From the NCBI GenBank assembly GCA_018257865.1, contig JAEUBA010000018.1:248001-312000 (forward strand): a DNA stretch of 64,000 nt, read 5' to 3'. Both the position numbers and the translations under genes were made by a program. The stretch is from Stereocaulon alpinum. Lineage: Eukaryota; Ascomycota; Lecanoromycetes; Lecanorales; Stereocaulaceae. The notes below the pieces were generated by a model that had not been told where the DNA came from, ran no database searches, and saw only the letters and a program-made list of their open reading frames with translations. Shown here piece after piece: positions 11,505 to 22,542 of this stretch. Within the stretch, counting starts at the first letter, position 1. Each line of letters starts with the position of its first letter.

Positions 11505-11721
11505 AATTGATGCTCACAGAGTGTGCGCTGCGGTGGTTGGAGCATCACAGCCCGCTTAGCGGAGAAGAACACGACGCGGTCTTGATGGGTGCGAGAACTG
11601 CGGCGCATCTGGAAAGCGTTTCATTGATCTTAGGAAGAGCCGAGTGCCCGACGAGGTTGTGAGCGCGTTGAATGGGGAATGGGAAAGGGCTAAGATGTTG
11701 GGCTGGAAACATGGCTTTTGA
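11505..11721 (+). pseudogene. C-terminal remnant of an aldo-keto reductase
   Basis: The translated stretch LTECALRWLEHHSPL followed by EHDAVLMGARTAAHLESV matches the C-terminal region of the aflatoxin-aldehyde/aryl-alcohol reductase branch of aldo-keto reductases, where the conserved form is a helix ending ALRWL-HHS and a strand with IIGAS before the last helices. After ESVSLI the frame is lost: the original frame ends in a TGA at about 11661, while the +1 frame continues with RKSRVPDEVVSALNGEWERA and ends at 11719-11721. That second part is again typical of the family C-terminus (a VPDEVV motif, then an acidic/Trp-rich helix). So about 70 codons of the C-terminus remain with one frameshift, and no N-terminal two-thirds is recognisable. 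I call it a dead fragment; a 5'-truncated transposed copy is possible. Confidence 0.6.
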
Positions 11722-12441
11722 GAGTATGGTATTTTTTAGAAAATCAGACTCCCCCGCCCCGGCATGGTTTTGAGCTGTGCATGAAGAACGTTTATAAGCC
11801 TAAGGACCTGCTGTGACTTAGTATAGAAGAGTTCGACCGACAGTTGACTGAGCCTCCAACCAGCAGCCCTCCCTCTAAGCCTACGGATACAGTGTTCGAA
11901 GAAGTAATGCAGCCTATGATATTGGAGATGCTATCCCTGTTGATACTTTTCAGTAGTAACATAGTTATCGAAATTTTGCTGGGTTGACGAGTTGTACACC
12001 GGCCTGCCGCTTCAGAGGTGAACCCTTCTATACTGTCCCAGAAGCACACCTGATGTATCTGGTGTTGTACCTTTGGTGCTAGGATTAGTATAATCTGGAG
12101 ATTTTACCCATCTAATTTGCAACTTACTGTACATTGACACCTGCCATGCCAAGGACAGGAAAGAGGTAAAACTACCTGGGAAGGGTCCTGAGATGCGAAT
12201 TCCAAGACTGCCCTAGAAATTCACGCATTAGGGAGTACAGTAATTACACTGTAGGAGCCTACTCAAGGGACTGGCTTAGAGGGCCCTCCGCCCGGAAAAT
12301 CAGGGGTTTTTAGTCCTTACTGAAATCTGCCCGTTGGTCGGAAAGATCGTCTAGATTATTGAGTGTTGTCCTCGTCGCATGCGCAGAAACCGGCGCTTCA
12401 GGGTTGAATCCGAGGGTAGATCTCTGTCACCTTGGCCGAGC
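11722..12441. other. Intergenic in the decayed island
   Basis: No open frame with a recognisable domain occurs. The stretch is the start of a gene-poor block (11.7-13.9 kb) containing a dispersed repeat copy and a tRNA-like relic. Confidence 0.5.
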
Positions 12442-12540
12442 AAGACGACAAAATCTGCCCCTCGCTCACTCATAGCTCGCCTGGGGCCTGCCTCTTTAGC
12501 CCGCGAGCTGGGTGAGCAGGGGTAATGTGTCACCCAGACG
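12442..12540 (+). repeat. Dispersed GC-rich repeat, copy C
   Basis: The stretch contains GACGACAAAATCTGCCCC near its left end and GAGCTGGGTGAGCAGGGGT near its right end. It aligns along its whole length with the reverse complement of 59050-59153 and shares the core GACAAAA-TCTGCCCC with copies at 17828-17937 and 55566-55690. It is non-coding by inspection. Copies in both orientations suggest a short mobile or mobilised element such as a SINE or MITE, but no target-site duplication was identified. Confidence 0.6.
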
Positions 12541-12872
12541 GGATGCTATATCTCCTACGCTCACCTTATATCCCTATACTGGAAGACAGAGATGGCCACG
12601 GCCGCGCTTATCCTCGAAGAGAGAGCACCAGAAGCTTAGTCTATTTCTTCCAGCTTTCCTCTCGCTTCGCCTTGAATCCAGAATATAGTATGGAGAGCCT
12701 GAATTTCTGTACCTAATCCAAATACACGTACTCGCCACGGTTGCTCGATGGCTGGTACCGCTAGGTGCTTGTCAGCAGTAGTAGGCGGCCTTTGGCTATA
12801 GAGTAGTAGAATTGCATCGTGTCTCTCCTATCTCCTGTTCCAGAGATATTGAAAAAAAGAATGAAAAAAAAA
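12541..12872. other. Intergenic, no gene seen
   Basis: This spacer between repeat copy C and the tRNA-like relic has no supported gene. An A-rich run occurs at about 12850-12872, next to the 3' end of the tRNA-like sequence on the minus strand, where a T-tract terminator would be expected for a Pol III transcript. Confidence 0.4.
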
Positions 12873-13050
12873 GTTGAACGTGCACGGGATCGAACCGTGA
12901 ATCTCTTGATTCGTACTGTAGCATATATTAGTAATATTCGTCATTCTGGACAGGGGAGACTTGCGTCAAGCGCCTTGCCTAGTTAAGGCTTTAGTTTTGA
13001 TCTAATTCCATTCGACAATCGGTGCGCTTACCATTGGGCCACACGTCCGC
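12873..13050 (-). tRNA. tRNA-like sequence, probably a relic with a long insert
   Basis: On the minus strand, GCGGACGTGTGGCCCAATGG begins like a tRNA with an A-box-like D arm, and CACGGTTCGATCCCGTG forms a perfect five-pair T arm with the TTCGATC loop (B box). The anticodon region GATTGTCGAA is separated from a complementary GAATC by about 110 nt, far longer than the usual fungal tRNA intron. Acceptor-stem pairing is only partial: the outer two pairs (G-A and C-A) are mismatched. A run of T follows on the minus strand (A run on plus), like a Pol III terminator. The best reading is an Arg- or Ser-type tRNA relic, or one with an insertion. I am not confident it is functional. Confidence 0.35.
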
Positions 13051-13985
13051 ATTTTACTAGACGTTTTGATACTAATATATCAATATTATTAAAAATCCTC
13101 CAAGAAAGGACTTTTACGTTCTCATACAGGATTCTAAATCTATCAGATACTACTGTTTATATGATATAGAGATATCGCACTTTCCTACCGTTTTTATTTT
13201 ATCGCCTGAGATGTATCTACCCTCTAAGGGGCAGAAGTCTGCCTTAATGAGCTAGCGGCCAACCCAGCCATCATATCAGTCCTGAGGAAGGTATGTTCTA
13301 CGAAGAGTTATGCCTATTGCGAATATGTTTTCACGCGTCACATCTTGGTGGCACGATTTTGAAGGACACGTGCGTGAAGCCCTTAACATAGAAGCCTTTT
13401 ATCGATTTCTTAGCGTCTCACTGTATTCGGTCCATCTTCCCCTTCCCAGAACAGAGGGCAATCAATTTAACATCCCATCCTTTCGATTGAATTGATGCCT
13501 TATATTTGTCCTTCACTCGACTTGACAATTCCACCATATCTTGAAGCTATGTCTTTGCTGATCCTCGGCATCCATAATACTTTCCTTCTATGCTTAATAT
13601 ATACTGAATACCATCTCCACGATAGATTTCAAATGCCGTATCCTCTGACCCTATTACTGATTCCGAATTCGGTCTGAGCTAGCCGAAGATCTTCATATTG
13701 CTAGAGGAGTCCGTCGAGGAGGCACGTGTGTAGACCTGTCAAGCCCAAACGGCGTTTGCCTCACCACATTTCACCCCAACCACCACACACCTGTTCTTAA
13801 TGCCTCGTTTAGGCTCGTTTACCATAGTATATAGCCGCCATGGGAATTTACCTCTGCTCCTCAGCGAGCTCCCTCACAATCGCTCCTCGAGGCTTGACAA
13901 TACCAAGGGCTGCCTGCTATAGTGGAAGTAATAGTCCTGAGAGGAAAGGATTCAGGGCCATAACTTGAGCTCCGGTTCGTAGAGA
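13051..13985. other. Gene-poor decayed stretch
   Basis: The region is locally AT-rich (13070-13200) with no domain-bearing open frame on either strand. The few frames of about 60 codons look random in composition. It may be degraded transposon sequence but I recognise no terminal repeat or protein relic. Confidence 0.4.
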
Positions 13986-15385
13986 TCAACTTGTGTATGA
14001 TGTCTTAAACCTCTTGCGGCTGCAATCTCCATTAAGAAATCGTCGTGGTTGCGTAGCTATCCAATCTCCATCCTCATCCTCTGAAAATTCAATTAAGGAG
14101 TTGAGCTTCTTAATGTTGCCTTGCGCTGAAGTGCTGTACCAGAATTTCTCCTGTGCATTTTCATGCACGGTTCCGTATCTGATTTGGATGCTAAGACGAT
14201 GTGCTGGATCGACTGCCTCGCTACCGTTGTAACGTTCATGCGGATGGATTGTCCCCTCTGGAAAAAGGTCGAACCCAATACAAACTGTTTGAGTATTCGC
14301 TTCCAAGGGGACCGTCAATTGCACACCTCGAAAGAACACCCTATTTTCAGTATGAGTTCCGCGACTTTTCAATTGAGCGAAGTGGAAATCGGCACTCTGC
14401 AGAAGCTTCCTCTTCAGTTCTCCGTCTTCAGAAGTGCCACCATGGCGCTCATGAGATATGAGATCAAGCCCGCTATGAGGTTCTGCTTCCGCATGTTCAT
14501 CTTCGTGCGGTGTTCCCAGGAACGCTTGTTTTTAAAAATTTAACTGAGACAGCCACTGAGCTGCTTCAAGAGACCCCAGAAGACGGTCAATTGACTTTGC
14601 ATAGACGACCTTCTTGTTGACCCGAATTTCGATATCTGTAGGCGAGAAGTATATTCTCGGCGTGCTCCCGAAGCTGCAGATCTTCTGCGCTCGTGTTTTG
14701 CTAGTACGGAATTCTAAAGGAAACCCCGCACTAGAAATGATGACCCTTCCATTCTTGTATACTTTGACAGCAACTCCGTGACAAGTCGTTGGCTTACTAG
14801 CCTCGTCGGAACCAGCCTCGCTTTCTATCGGAAGACCCCGGTCTTCATAGTTATCCTCATACGAACCGTCAAGTGGCGTAGGGATGTCTATTTCGTCCAC
14901 CAGTGGACGATGGAGAATGGAGAGCGATCTAAGTCCGTGAAGAAGGGCTACAGGGGCTTCTCTCTTGCTGTCGGTTTCCTGATCTTGCTGAGGATGCTTT
15001 TCACATTCCGGATTGTCTGAGCCGGTCGGTTCAGCGATTTGGAATGGCGTGGAGGACGAAGTCGTGATGGAGCGTTTGTGTATCCTTGAAACGATCTTCT
15101 TTGCTGCCGTCCCAGCAAGGCTGGCTCCAGCAGCGAGAACGAGCGCCGGGTCGTGACCTATGTACCTGCATACCCAGCTGGAAAAGCTTGGCGAATAGTC
15201 TTCAAGCCGCAACCTTTTCCTTCTACAGCCTCTCTTCGAACATAGCCCCACAACTCTGGAAGAGGCGCGGTGCGGATAAAGCGTAGGCGGCTGCCTGAAT
15301 ACCGATTAACGAAGCTAGTGGGATTGTAGTCTTTACCTTTCAGCCATAGAATAAAGTTCATGCCAGCGTCAATTTGGATAGCCAT
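13986..15385 (-). pseudogene. Unknown gene split by one in-frame TAA
   Basis: Two open stretches lie in the same frame on the minus strand, separated only by TAA at 14532-14534. The upstream part (about 15124 to 14535) has ASLAGTAAKKIVSRIHK, a Ser/acidic low-complexity middle, and a well-ordered end (EIRVNKKVVYAKSIDRLL). The downstream part (14531 to 13986) reads on without a break as KQAFLGTPHEDEHAEAE, then GVQLTVPLEANTQTVCIGF and HRLSIQIRYGTVHE, ending in a basic tail. A likely first exon is 15166-15385 (MAIQIDAGMNFILWLKG), joined through a 41-bp intron with GTACAT donor. No intron of sensible length removes the TAA. I do not recognise the family. Explanations are recent pseudogenisation, readthrough, two adjacent proteins, or a base error. 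The coding character of both halves is the main support. Confidence 0.45.
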
Positions 15386-15689
15386 TGATGCTCTGTTCTT
15401 TCGGCTTGTGAAGAACCCAGCGGTCGGGTGAGGGACATGGAGAATGATACGGCGTTAGGTACCATCAATTCTGATGTCCAGATCGAATCTCGAAACACTG
15501 GTAGGGGCGGCGAGTTCGATTTCCAAAGACATCGCAGTCTTTGGCAGGTATTTCCGGAGATTGTCGCGGGTACAGCTGGAGGCTGTGACGATGAAAGGTA
15601 GCGGTAACGTCTCCAGAAGGTCGCTGGAGAATTGGTTGTGGAATCCTCTCAATTGTTGGTTCTATGCCGATGCAGGGCAACGAGCGTTG

Positions 15690-17190
15690 CGATGAAAGCC
15701 GAAGGTCTCATGAATTCCTATCTCATGGAGAAGACTTATAGTTATGCTACGAGAATCCCAGAACCCACCTAGGACATCATCCTCACTTTGGACGTGCAGA
15801 ATCAGTCCTTGGTTGGCATCCGCTGGACCACCGGGGCGGGCAAGTCTATCGCGACCTTCACCGCAAATTTCAACTTCTGTAGAATGGAACTGCTCAAATC
15901 TGCGTGCAAGAAGTTGTTCCAATAACTCCTTGTTCTGAACCTTGCCGTCCGCTGGACCTCGAAGAAATTGCAGTAGCTGGTGAAACTGTTGTTGTGAGAG
16001 ACAGTTTGCGGCTTTTGCTGCGAATTGTTGCGCAATCTGAAGGGCACAGACGGCGCTGGGTACCTGGCTAACATTCATAGCGTCCGGAAATACCATGGTT
16101 AGAGCGGCATTGATATAATGCCGAAGACATTGTCGACGGTCCGTAGCTTTGGCGAGACGAGGACATCATCGTAAACGGCCAGGTAGAGAAGATGGTCGAG
16201 TAGACAAACTAGAGGGTTCTCTTCGCGCTCGACAATGAAGGTTTTCCTATCGAGAGCGATAAGCGTCCTGGCGCTGTGAGGGGACTGGCTGAAACTTACT
16301 TGTGAGGACGATTGCCTTCGCCCTTAGTGTGAACGATGGTCATCTTGGCGAAGAGCAGGTTAGGGTCCTCGGAACGGCGATAGAGAGCGATGAAGAATTC
16401 AATGTACCTCTATAGCAGGGAACCCGTCTTGTCGTGACCAGCGCTAGCGTCGTTGTCGGTGTGATCATCGGTGTCGTCTTCTTCACTCGTACTGAAGTTA
16501 CCATCGCGACGTTATGTGACAGCTTCGCTATTTTGGACGTCTCTGAGCTGAGGTTTCTGCATGCCTGTAGGCGAGTTGATATGCTTGACATCTTCCTGCT
16601 CACCCTGGAAGCGAATGTGGGTGTCGAACATGGAGACGGGTCGGCAGCCAAAGTACGAAGCCATCAGGATCCCTATGGCGATATAGAGCCGCTGCTGCTC
16701 ATCACGGTAGACATTTTTGTCATGGGCCCAGTGGTGGAAAACGATATCATCTTTATCGTCGACGCTGCTGACACCACGCTCCCTAGGCAGCCTCCGAAGC
16801 TTGTACCGTTTTGCGAGCAACTACACACACTGACCGATTAATTAGTGACCATCACCTAGAGGTCATTGGCTTCTACATTGGTCACATTTTTAGTGAGCAC
16901 ATCGCTCAATTCGCGACCACATCGATCGTAGGTATACATTTTAAAGCACGCCAATGTTTGTCGAGGCCGTCCTTCGGCCTGACATGCGGGTATTTATTCA
17001 AAGTCCGTTGCAGGAAGGTCTTGAAGTGTTCGGCGCCGGCATGCTTTAGGAAAGGTACGGCTTCGACTACGACCTCGGAGCAGAACCTGAACAGGGATCA
17101 GAACGGCGAGGTAGGCTTGTGGGAACACTTTACCTTTGCCATTTCTTCTACAAGCATACTTTGCTTTTAGTAGTGTTTGGAGCACGGAAG
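15690..17190 (-). pseudogene. Relic of a DUF3435 (tyrosine-recombinase-like) gene
   Basis: The minus-strand translation contains, in order, KRYKLRRLPRERG, FHHWAHDKNVYRDEQQRLY, IGILMASYFGCRPVSMFD, then after a stop an acidic linker, RYIEFFIALYRR, LLFAKMTIVHTKGEGNRPHK, and KTFIVEREENPLVCLLDHLL. This order (HxW...ERxRLQ, then a TGCRP-like strand, then a KG.....K KTF..E....VFC.I.H block) is that of fungal DUF3435/FluG-type proteins, a family related to tyrosine recombinases. Several in-frame stops interrupt it (for example after EAVT near 16512 and before RYIEF near 16410), and the C-terminal catalytic part around 15690-16100 shifts frame. The gene is dead. Some DUF3435 proteins are Crypton or Starship captains, but many stand alone, so mobility of this copy is only a possibility. 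Confidence 0.55.
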
Positions 17191-17827
17191 GCAAGTCCGG
17201 CCTTCGGCTTTCAATTTTGCAGATGGGTTCTAATGGTATGTTTGGGGTCGCCTGCCGTTACGAGAACGCGATGTGTTCTGTGCAATACTCTATTCCAAAT
17301 GGTCAGTGGGAAGCGGCGAAATCAGGCAGCAAGCTAGGGTTAGGATACTGAGGAACAAGAATGGCAACCTTAGTCAATGTGTACCAACGGCGCCTTTTCT
17401 GGCTGCCATCTGGTGCGCCCCTATTCTGCCTCTTGGTGCTCCCCAGGTGCGGTGCTCAGCTTGCTCCCTCACTGCTCCTTGGTGCTCCCTCGTGCTCCCT
17501 CGATGCTCCCCCTTGGCAGAGTAAGTCGAGTTACAAGAGGGTGGACAAAGAGAGTACGATAGTTATCGCTTAAAGGGTTCGCGCTGCCTCTATGTAGGAG
17601 CCGAGCTAACCAGCACGGTGCCATCAGATACTACGACATCGTAGCACTGCCTGGGATTATGTCGTCGTTGAAATTTGACGGTCTTCATATCCATAAAATC
17701 TGCAAAATGTTCCGGTGCAAAAAGAATAAGCCTTTAACTTATTTAAGATTTGCGCGGATGCTCAGGGGCTCTCAAGGCTAGCTCCGGGCCAATTCTGGGC
17801 GGGCTTTTCCCCAAGCCGCATGGGGCG
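17191..17827. other. Intergenic with short CT-rich direct repeats
   Basis: Between 17410 and 17515 the phrase TGGTGCTCCC or close variants recurs about five times (a degenerate 10-20 bp tandem array), producing Leu/Pro/Cys-rich spurious frames. No gene is supported. Confidence 0.45.
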
Positions 17828-17937
17828 CTAGCACCCAGGCAGCACCCAGGATCGCCTAGGCTCGCGCGAGCGTAAAGCGGCGCTCACCCCAAACCCGGAG
17901 CGGGGTGAGGCCGGCGCAGATTCTTGTCTTCTTGGCA
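17828..17937 (-). repeat. Dispersed GC-rich repeat, copy A
   Basis: Read on the minus strand it starts TGCCAAGAAGACAAGAATCT and continues through GGTGAGCGCCGCTTTACGCT and CTCGCGCGAGC. It aligns base by base over about 100 bp with 55566-55690 in the opposite orientation. Inside are inverted elements (CTCACCCC paired with GGGGTGAG, and the palindrome GCTCGCGCGAGC). It sits about 130 bp upstream of the ELP1 start codon, so it may lie in or next to that promoter. Confidence 0.65.
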
Positions 17938-18066
17938 TCAAACTTTTGCGTGTACCTTAGACTACGAAAACCTTCCTAAACGAACACTTGTTATTCACCT
18001 GCGGATGGCTCGACACCGAACCTGTGATAGCAATCGGTAACATGAGACTTCGATTTATACACAGAA

Positions 18067-21000
18067 ATGCGGAATCTACGGAACGTCCATCGTTCGCTGC
18101 TAAGGAGCCCACCCGGGCTTGAACTGACGGCGTCTGCTTGGAATGTTTCAAGTGACAGTATCATCTGTACCTTCGGGCCTACCAAGGACAATGTTCTGAT
18201 TGAGGTCAAACGCTGGATTGGATATGACAAGACGTTTCAACCCATAGCATCCTGGGATGCGCCATGTCCATTGCCAGATCTTGAATGTGACGAGATACTT
18301 AATGTCCACTACTTCTCTGATTCTTTGACAGTATGTCTCGTGCTAGCTGGTGGAGACATCGTAATAGTCCGTGAACATCCCCAGAACGATGAGGAGAAGA
18401 TCGAAATTGTTGGCTCTGTTGATGCAGGAATTTCCGCCGCGGCTTGGTCGCCTGACGAAGAATTGCTTGCTATTACTACGAAAGCGGACACTTTGCTTTA
18501 CATGACAAGAGAGTTCGACAATGTCATAGATGTCACTTTTACTTCCGATGACCTCAAGGCATCCAACCATGTGTCTGTCGGCTGGGGAAAAGAGGAAACA
18601 CAGTTCAAAGGAAAGAAGGCACGAGCGCTTCGAGACCCCACTATGCCGGAGACAGTAGATGAGGGCGTCTTGAGTTTACATGATGCCAGAGAGACCATCA
18701 TCAGCTGGCGTGGAGACGGTGCCTACCTGGCGGTGAACAGCATAGAATCACACTCACGTCGAGTCATTCGTGTATACTCCAGAGAAGGTACGCTCGATAG
18801 CGTCAGCGAGCCTGTCGATGGCCTCGTGGGCGCTCTGAGTTGGAGGCCGGCAGGAAACATCCTAGCTGGTGTACAGTATCTTGACAATGAAGTTAAAGTA
18901 ATCTTCTTCGAGCGAAATGGCTTACGGCATGGACAGTTCGATTTGCGACTCAGTAAAGGGGACATACAAGGGTGGGGTTCCGCCATTATACTGAAGTGGA
19001 ATATTGACTCGTCGGTCCTCGCTGTCTGTTACAAGGACAGGGTCCAGCTGTGGACTATGGCGAACTATCACTACTACCTCAAGCAGGAAATCTTTTGTCT
19101 ATCAGGAACGCAGTCTGCAAAACCCATGTCTCTCAGCTGGCATCCAGAAAAACCTTTACACTTTACTTCAAGTTCCATAGGTAAGACCATAATGGAGCCC
19201 TACACGGAGATCAAGCTTCTGACGCCTTTCACTTAGTGGGGATTCAACGATTGGCATACATTGCCGCCGTCGTCACTGGCCCTACCGCACCTCCGAAGGA
19301 CTACGGTATCGTGGCCGTGATTGATGGCAGTGAGTCGCAATAGACTCTTAAGGGATGACTACTTACTGCGCACAGAATGTCTCAAGATGACTGCGATGCG
19401 CCTTGCCAATGTTCCACCGCCCATGGCTCAACATGAAATTGTTCTAGCCAAGAACGCTGTAGATGTCGCCATCTCCTCCAACATTCAAGATCCAAATATT
19501 GTCATAATCGCTGTCTTACACAACACAGGTTGCTCAATCTATAGCTGGTCTTTGATGTCCAGGGCGCAAAAACCTCCGTCGCATTTGTGCGATTCAAGCT
19601 TCCCAATAAGGAGCGAATTGCCTGACATGATGAATACTCAAATCACCTATGGCATTAATGATTCATGGATGTGCCTGTCACAGGAGACCTCAACGTCTTT
19701 GATTTTGAATTTAGACCAGTATGGGAATCCACGTCATATTCACCAACTTGTCAACAACATAGAAGGCATAGTCGCCTTTGGACCCAATTCGGGCTCCAAA
19801 ACCTACCTCATACCAGGCAAACGAGATCATTCCGTGGTTGACGAGTTGGAGGCAGCAATCGATGTTCTCAACGAGCGCAGCGGCTCAGGATTACGGTTTC
19901 TCCGGTCCACGAATCCAGGGATAGATGCCATATGCTGGGGAAATAAGAAAGAAATCCCAATCGGCGGTCTTCCGAACGGTGCAACCACACATGTCGCAAC
20001 AGATGTCGTCTTCAGCCTGTCCGAGAACGGCTCTCTATTTGCTAATGATCGCCGCATAGCTAGAAATTGCACTTCATTTCTAGTAACCCCTGTTCATTTG
20101 ATGTTCACCACCAGCCAGCATCTATTGAAGTTCGTACATTTGGGTGGAGAAGTTGATGGTAGGATTCACGGTCATCAATTAGACCACCCAGATGACTGAA
20201 CTCTACAGATCTTGAGATACCGCCAGACACTCCGGAATCGGACGAAAGATGCCGTAGCATTGAACGAGGAGCCAGACTAGTAACAGTCATGCCTTCGATC
20301 TTCGCCTTAGTGATGCAAATGCCTAGGGGCAATCTTGAGACAATTTATCCCCGAGCACTTGTACTAGCGGGTATACGAGGTAGCATCAATAAGAAAAATT
20401 ACAAGAAAGCATTGCTGGCCTGCCGAAACCAAAGAGTCGACATGAACATCCTGCATGACCATGCTCCTCAGCAATTCATCACAGACGTTGACACTTTCAT
20501 CGATCAGATCCAGAAAGTGGAATACATTGACTTATTCCTTTCTCAACTCCGGTCAGCCAGCTTCCTCTTCAACATGATTAATGACTAAACCATCATGGGC
20601 AGGGAAGAAGACGTATCCAAAACCATGTACATGGAGACACTTAGAAGTGCTGTCGACGTTCCTGAACAACAAAGTCTGGACACGTCTCATGGTAAAGTGT
20701 TCAAGATAAATCGCATCTGCGATGCTTTCCTTGAAGCCTTGAAGGGTCGCACATCATCGCACTTTCAGAACGTGATTACAGCTCATGTCTGCAAATCACC
20801 GCCCGATTTAAATGCTGGTCTAAACCAAATAGCCGGGCTAAAAAGTCAGTAGGTATAGGGGCCATTCTCAGGCTTCTGCTAATTTAGCGCAGGTAAGAAT
20901 CCAGAGCTGGTTGATCCCGCTATTGAGCATATTTGCTTTTTGGCCGATGTCAATCGACTCTACGACAACGCTCTTGGACTGTACAGCCTTGAGCTGGCCT

Positions 21001-22390
21001 TGTTGGTAGCCCAGCAATCACAAAAGGTAGCGATGTAAAATTTGTCTAAGTAAACCGTGCTGAAGGATCACTAGGACCCCAAAGAATACCTCCCTTTTCT
21101 TCAGAATCTGCAAGGTATGCCTGCACTGCGACGTCAATACTCCATTGACAATTACCTTGGCCGCTATGGGAAGGCCTTGAGGCATCTCTGTGAACTAAGT
21201 GCTCTCGATGAGGTCAAATCCTACACTGTAATCCACGAGCTGTACTCTGAAGCTCTCGAATTCTACCGGTATCAGGAGGAGAGACTCATGGAAATCATGC
21301 GACTTTATGCGGACTACCTGCAGACAAATGGCAACTTCAAAGATGCTGGCATCGGTCCGTTAAAGCCTTACTTTGCGAGTCATGCCTCCGCTAAGTTATC
21401 ACAGCCTACGAATACCTCGACGACTACACTGAGGCCAGCGAATCGTTCCGTCAAGCCCATCTTTGGAGAGAATCCCTCTCCTGCGCCACTCTAATCCCGC
21501 TACCCCCACCTCAACTGCAATCCCTGGCCCGGTCTCTCGCTGACGCTCTCATCGAATCTAAAGACCACTTCTCAGCAGCAACTATCCACCTTGACTACCT
21601 CTTCGACGTGGCCGCGGCCGCTCGCCTCTTCTGTAAGGGCTACTTCTTCGCTGACGCTCTTCGTATCATCAGTCTCCACCAACGTCCTGATCTACTGGAT
21701 CCTGTTGTGGATACTGGCTTGGTCGAAAGCATGGGGTCTATGGTTGAGCTGTTGGCTGATTGCAAAAGCCAAATTAGCGCGCAAGTACCGCGGATTCGCG
21801 AACTACGGACTAAGAAGGCCGAAGACCCGTTAGCATTCTTCGATGGCGACGTCAATGAAGGCGCAGATATCCCTGATAACGTTTCACTCGCACCAACGGA
21901 CGCATCTACAACAGGTGGTTCGTTGTTCACGCGATACACTAATCGTACAGGCACTGTCGGTACAAATGCCACAAGACGGACATCAAAGAACAGACGTCGA
22001 GAAGAGAGGAAGCGAGCAAGAGGGAAGAAGGGTAGTGTGTACGAAGAAGAGTATCTGGTGAATAGCGTCGGTCGGCTCATCGACAGGGTCAACCTTGTCA
22101 ATGAGGAGGTCGAGAGATTGATAGTTGGGTTGATGAGAAGAAGGATGAGGGAGAGAGCCAGGGCTGTGGAGAACGCGATGATGGAGGTGGTAGAACTTTG
22201 TAAAGGATGCGTTGGGGAGGTGTTTCAAGATGCGGTAAAGAAGCCAGGTGTGCAAGAGACTGAAGATCAGGGAGACGAAGGAAGGCCGAAGGGGGGAGAA
22301 GGGGTGTTGTGGGACACTTTAGAAGGGGAGCAAAGGAGGGAGATGCCTGTGGTTAAAAAGTTTGCGAGGCTGTCACTGCTTGGTCGATAG
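18067..22390 (+). CDS. ELP1: Elongator complex protein 1
   Basis: Eight exons (18067-19180, 19237-19329, 19376-20158, 20209-20551, 20603-20844, 20893-21026, 21075-21354, 21405-22390) join in frame to 1324 residues, the usual size. Elp1 (Iki3) is the scaffold of the Elongator complex, which modifies wobble uridines of tRNAs. The N-terminal half is WD40-like; the signature VGWGKEETQFKGKKARALRD, with PTMPETVDEG and ISWRGDGAYLAVNS, is diagnostic. The middle is helical/TPR-like (YPRALVLAGIRG, KAYKKALL-type, FLSQLREEDVSK after splicing). The C-terminus has the basic tRNA-binding stretch (SKNRRREERKRARGKKGS) followed by YEEEYLV. An apparent in-frame TAA at 20586 lies inside the fourth intron (20552-20602). 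It converges with MVD, 152 bp apart. Confidence 0.96.
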
Positions 22391-22542
22391 ACTGAAGAGA
22401 GAGAAGAATGCCATGTCGGACGGAAAATTTATCTCGTCCAATGGTATTCCATTGTCTAGGATATGGCACTTTGCCGACCTAGTAACGTCCTTGGGCGAAT
22501 TGCAACCATACAAATGGTAAAGGCCTGGCTCAAATTCTATCT

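Noticed and set aside
15690..17190. Active Starship captain or Crypton recombinase
   Set aside because: Several stops and frameshifts interrupt it and no element ends were found, so only a relic of the family is claimed.
20586..20588. In-frame TAA inside ELP1
   Set aside because: It lies within an intron (20552-20602); splicing restores the conserved FLSQLREEDVSK junction.
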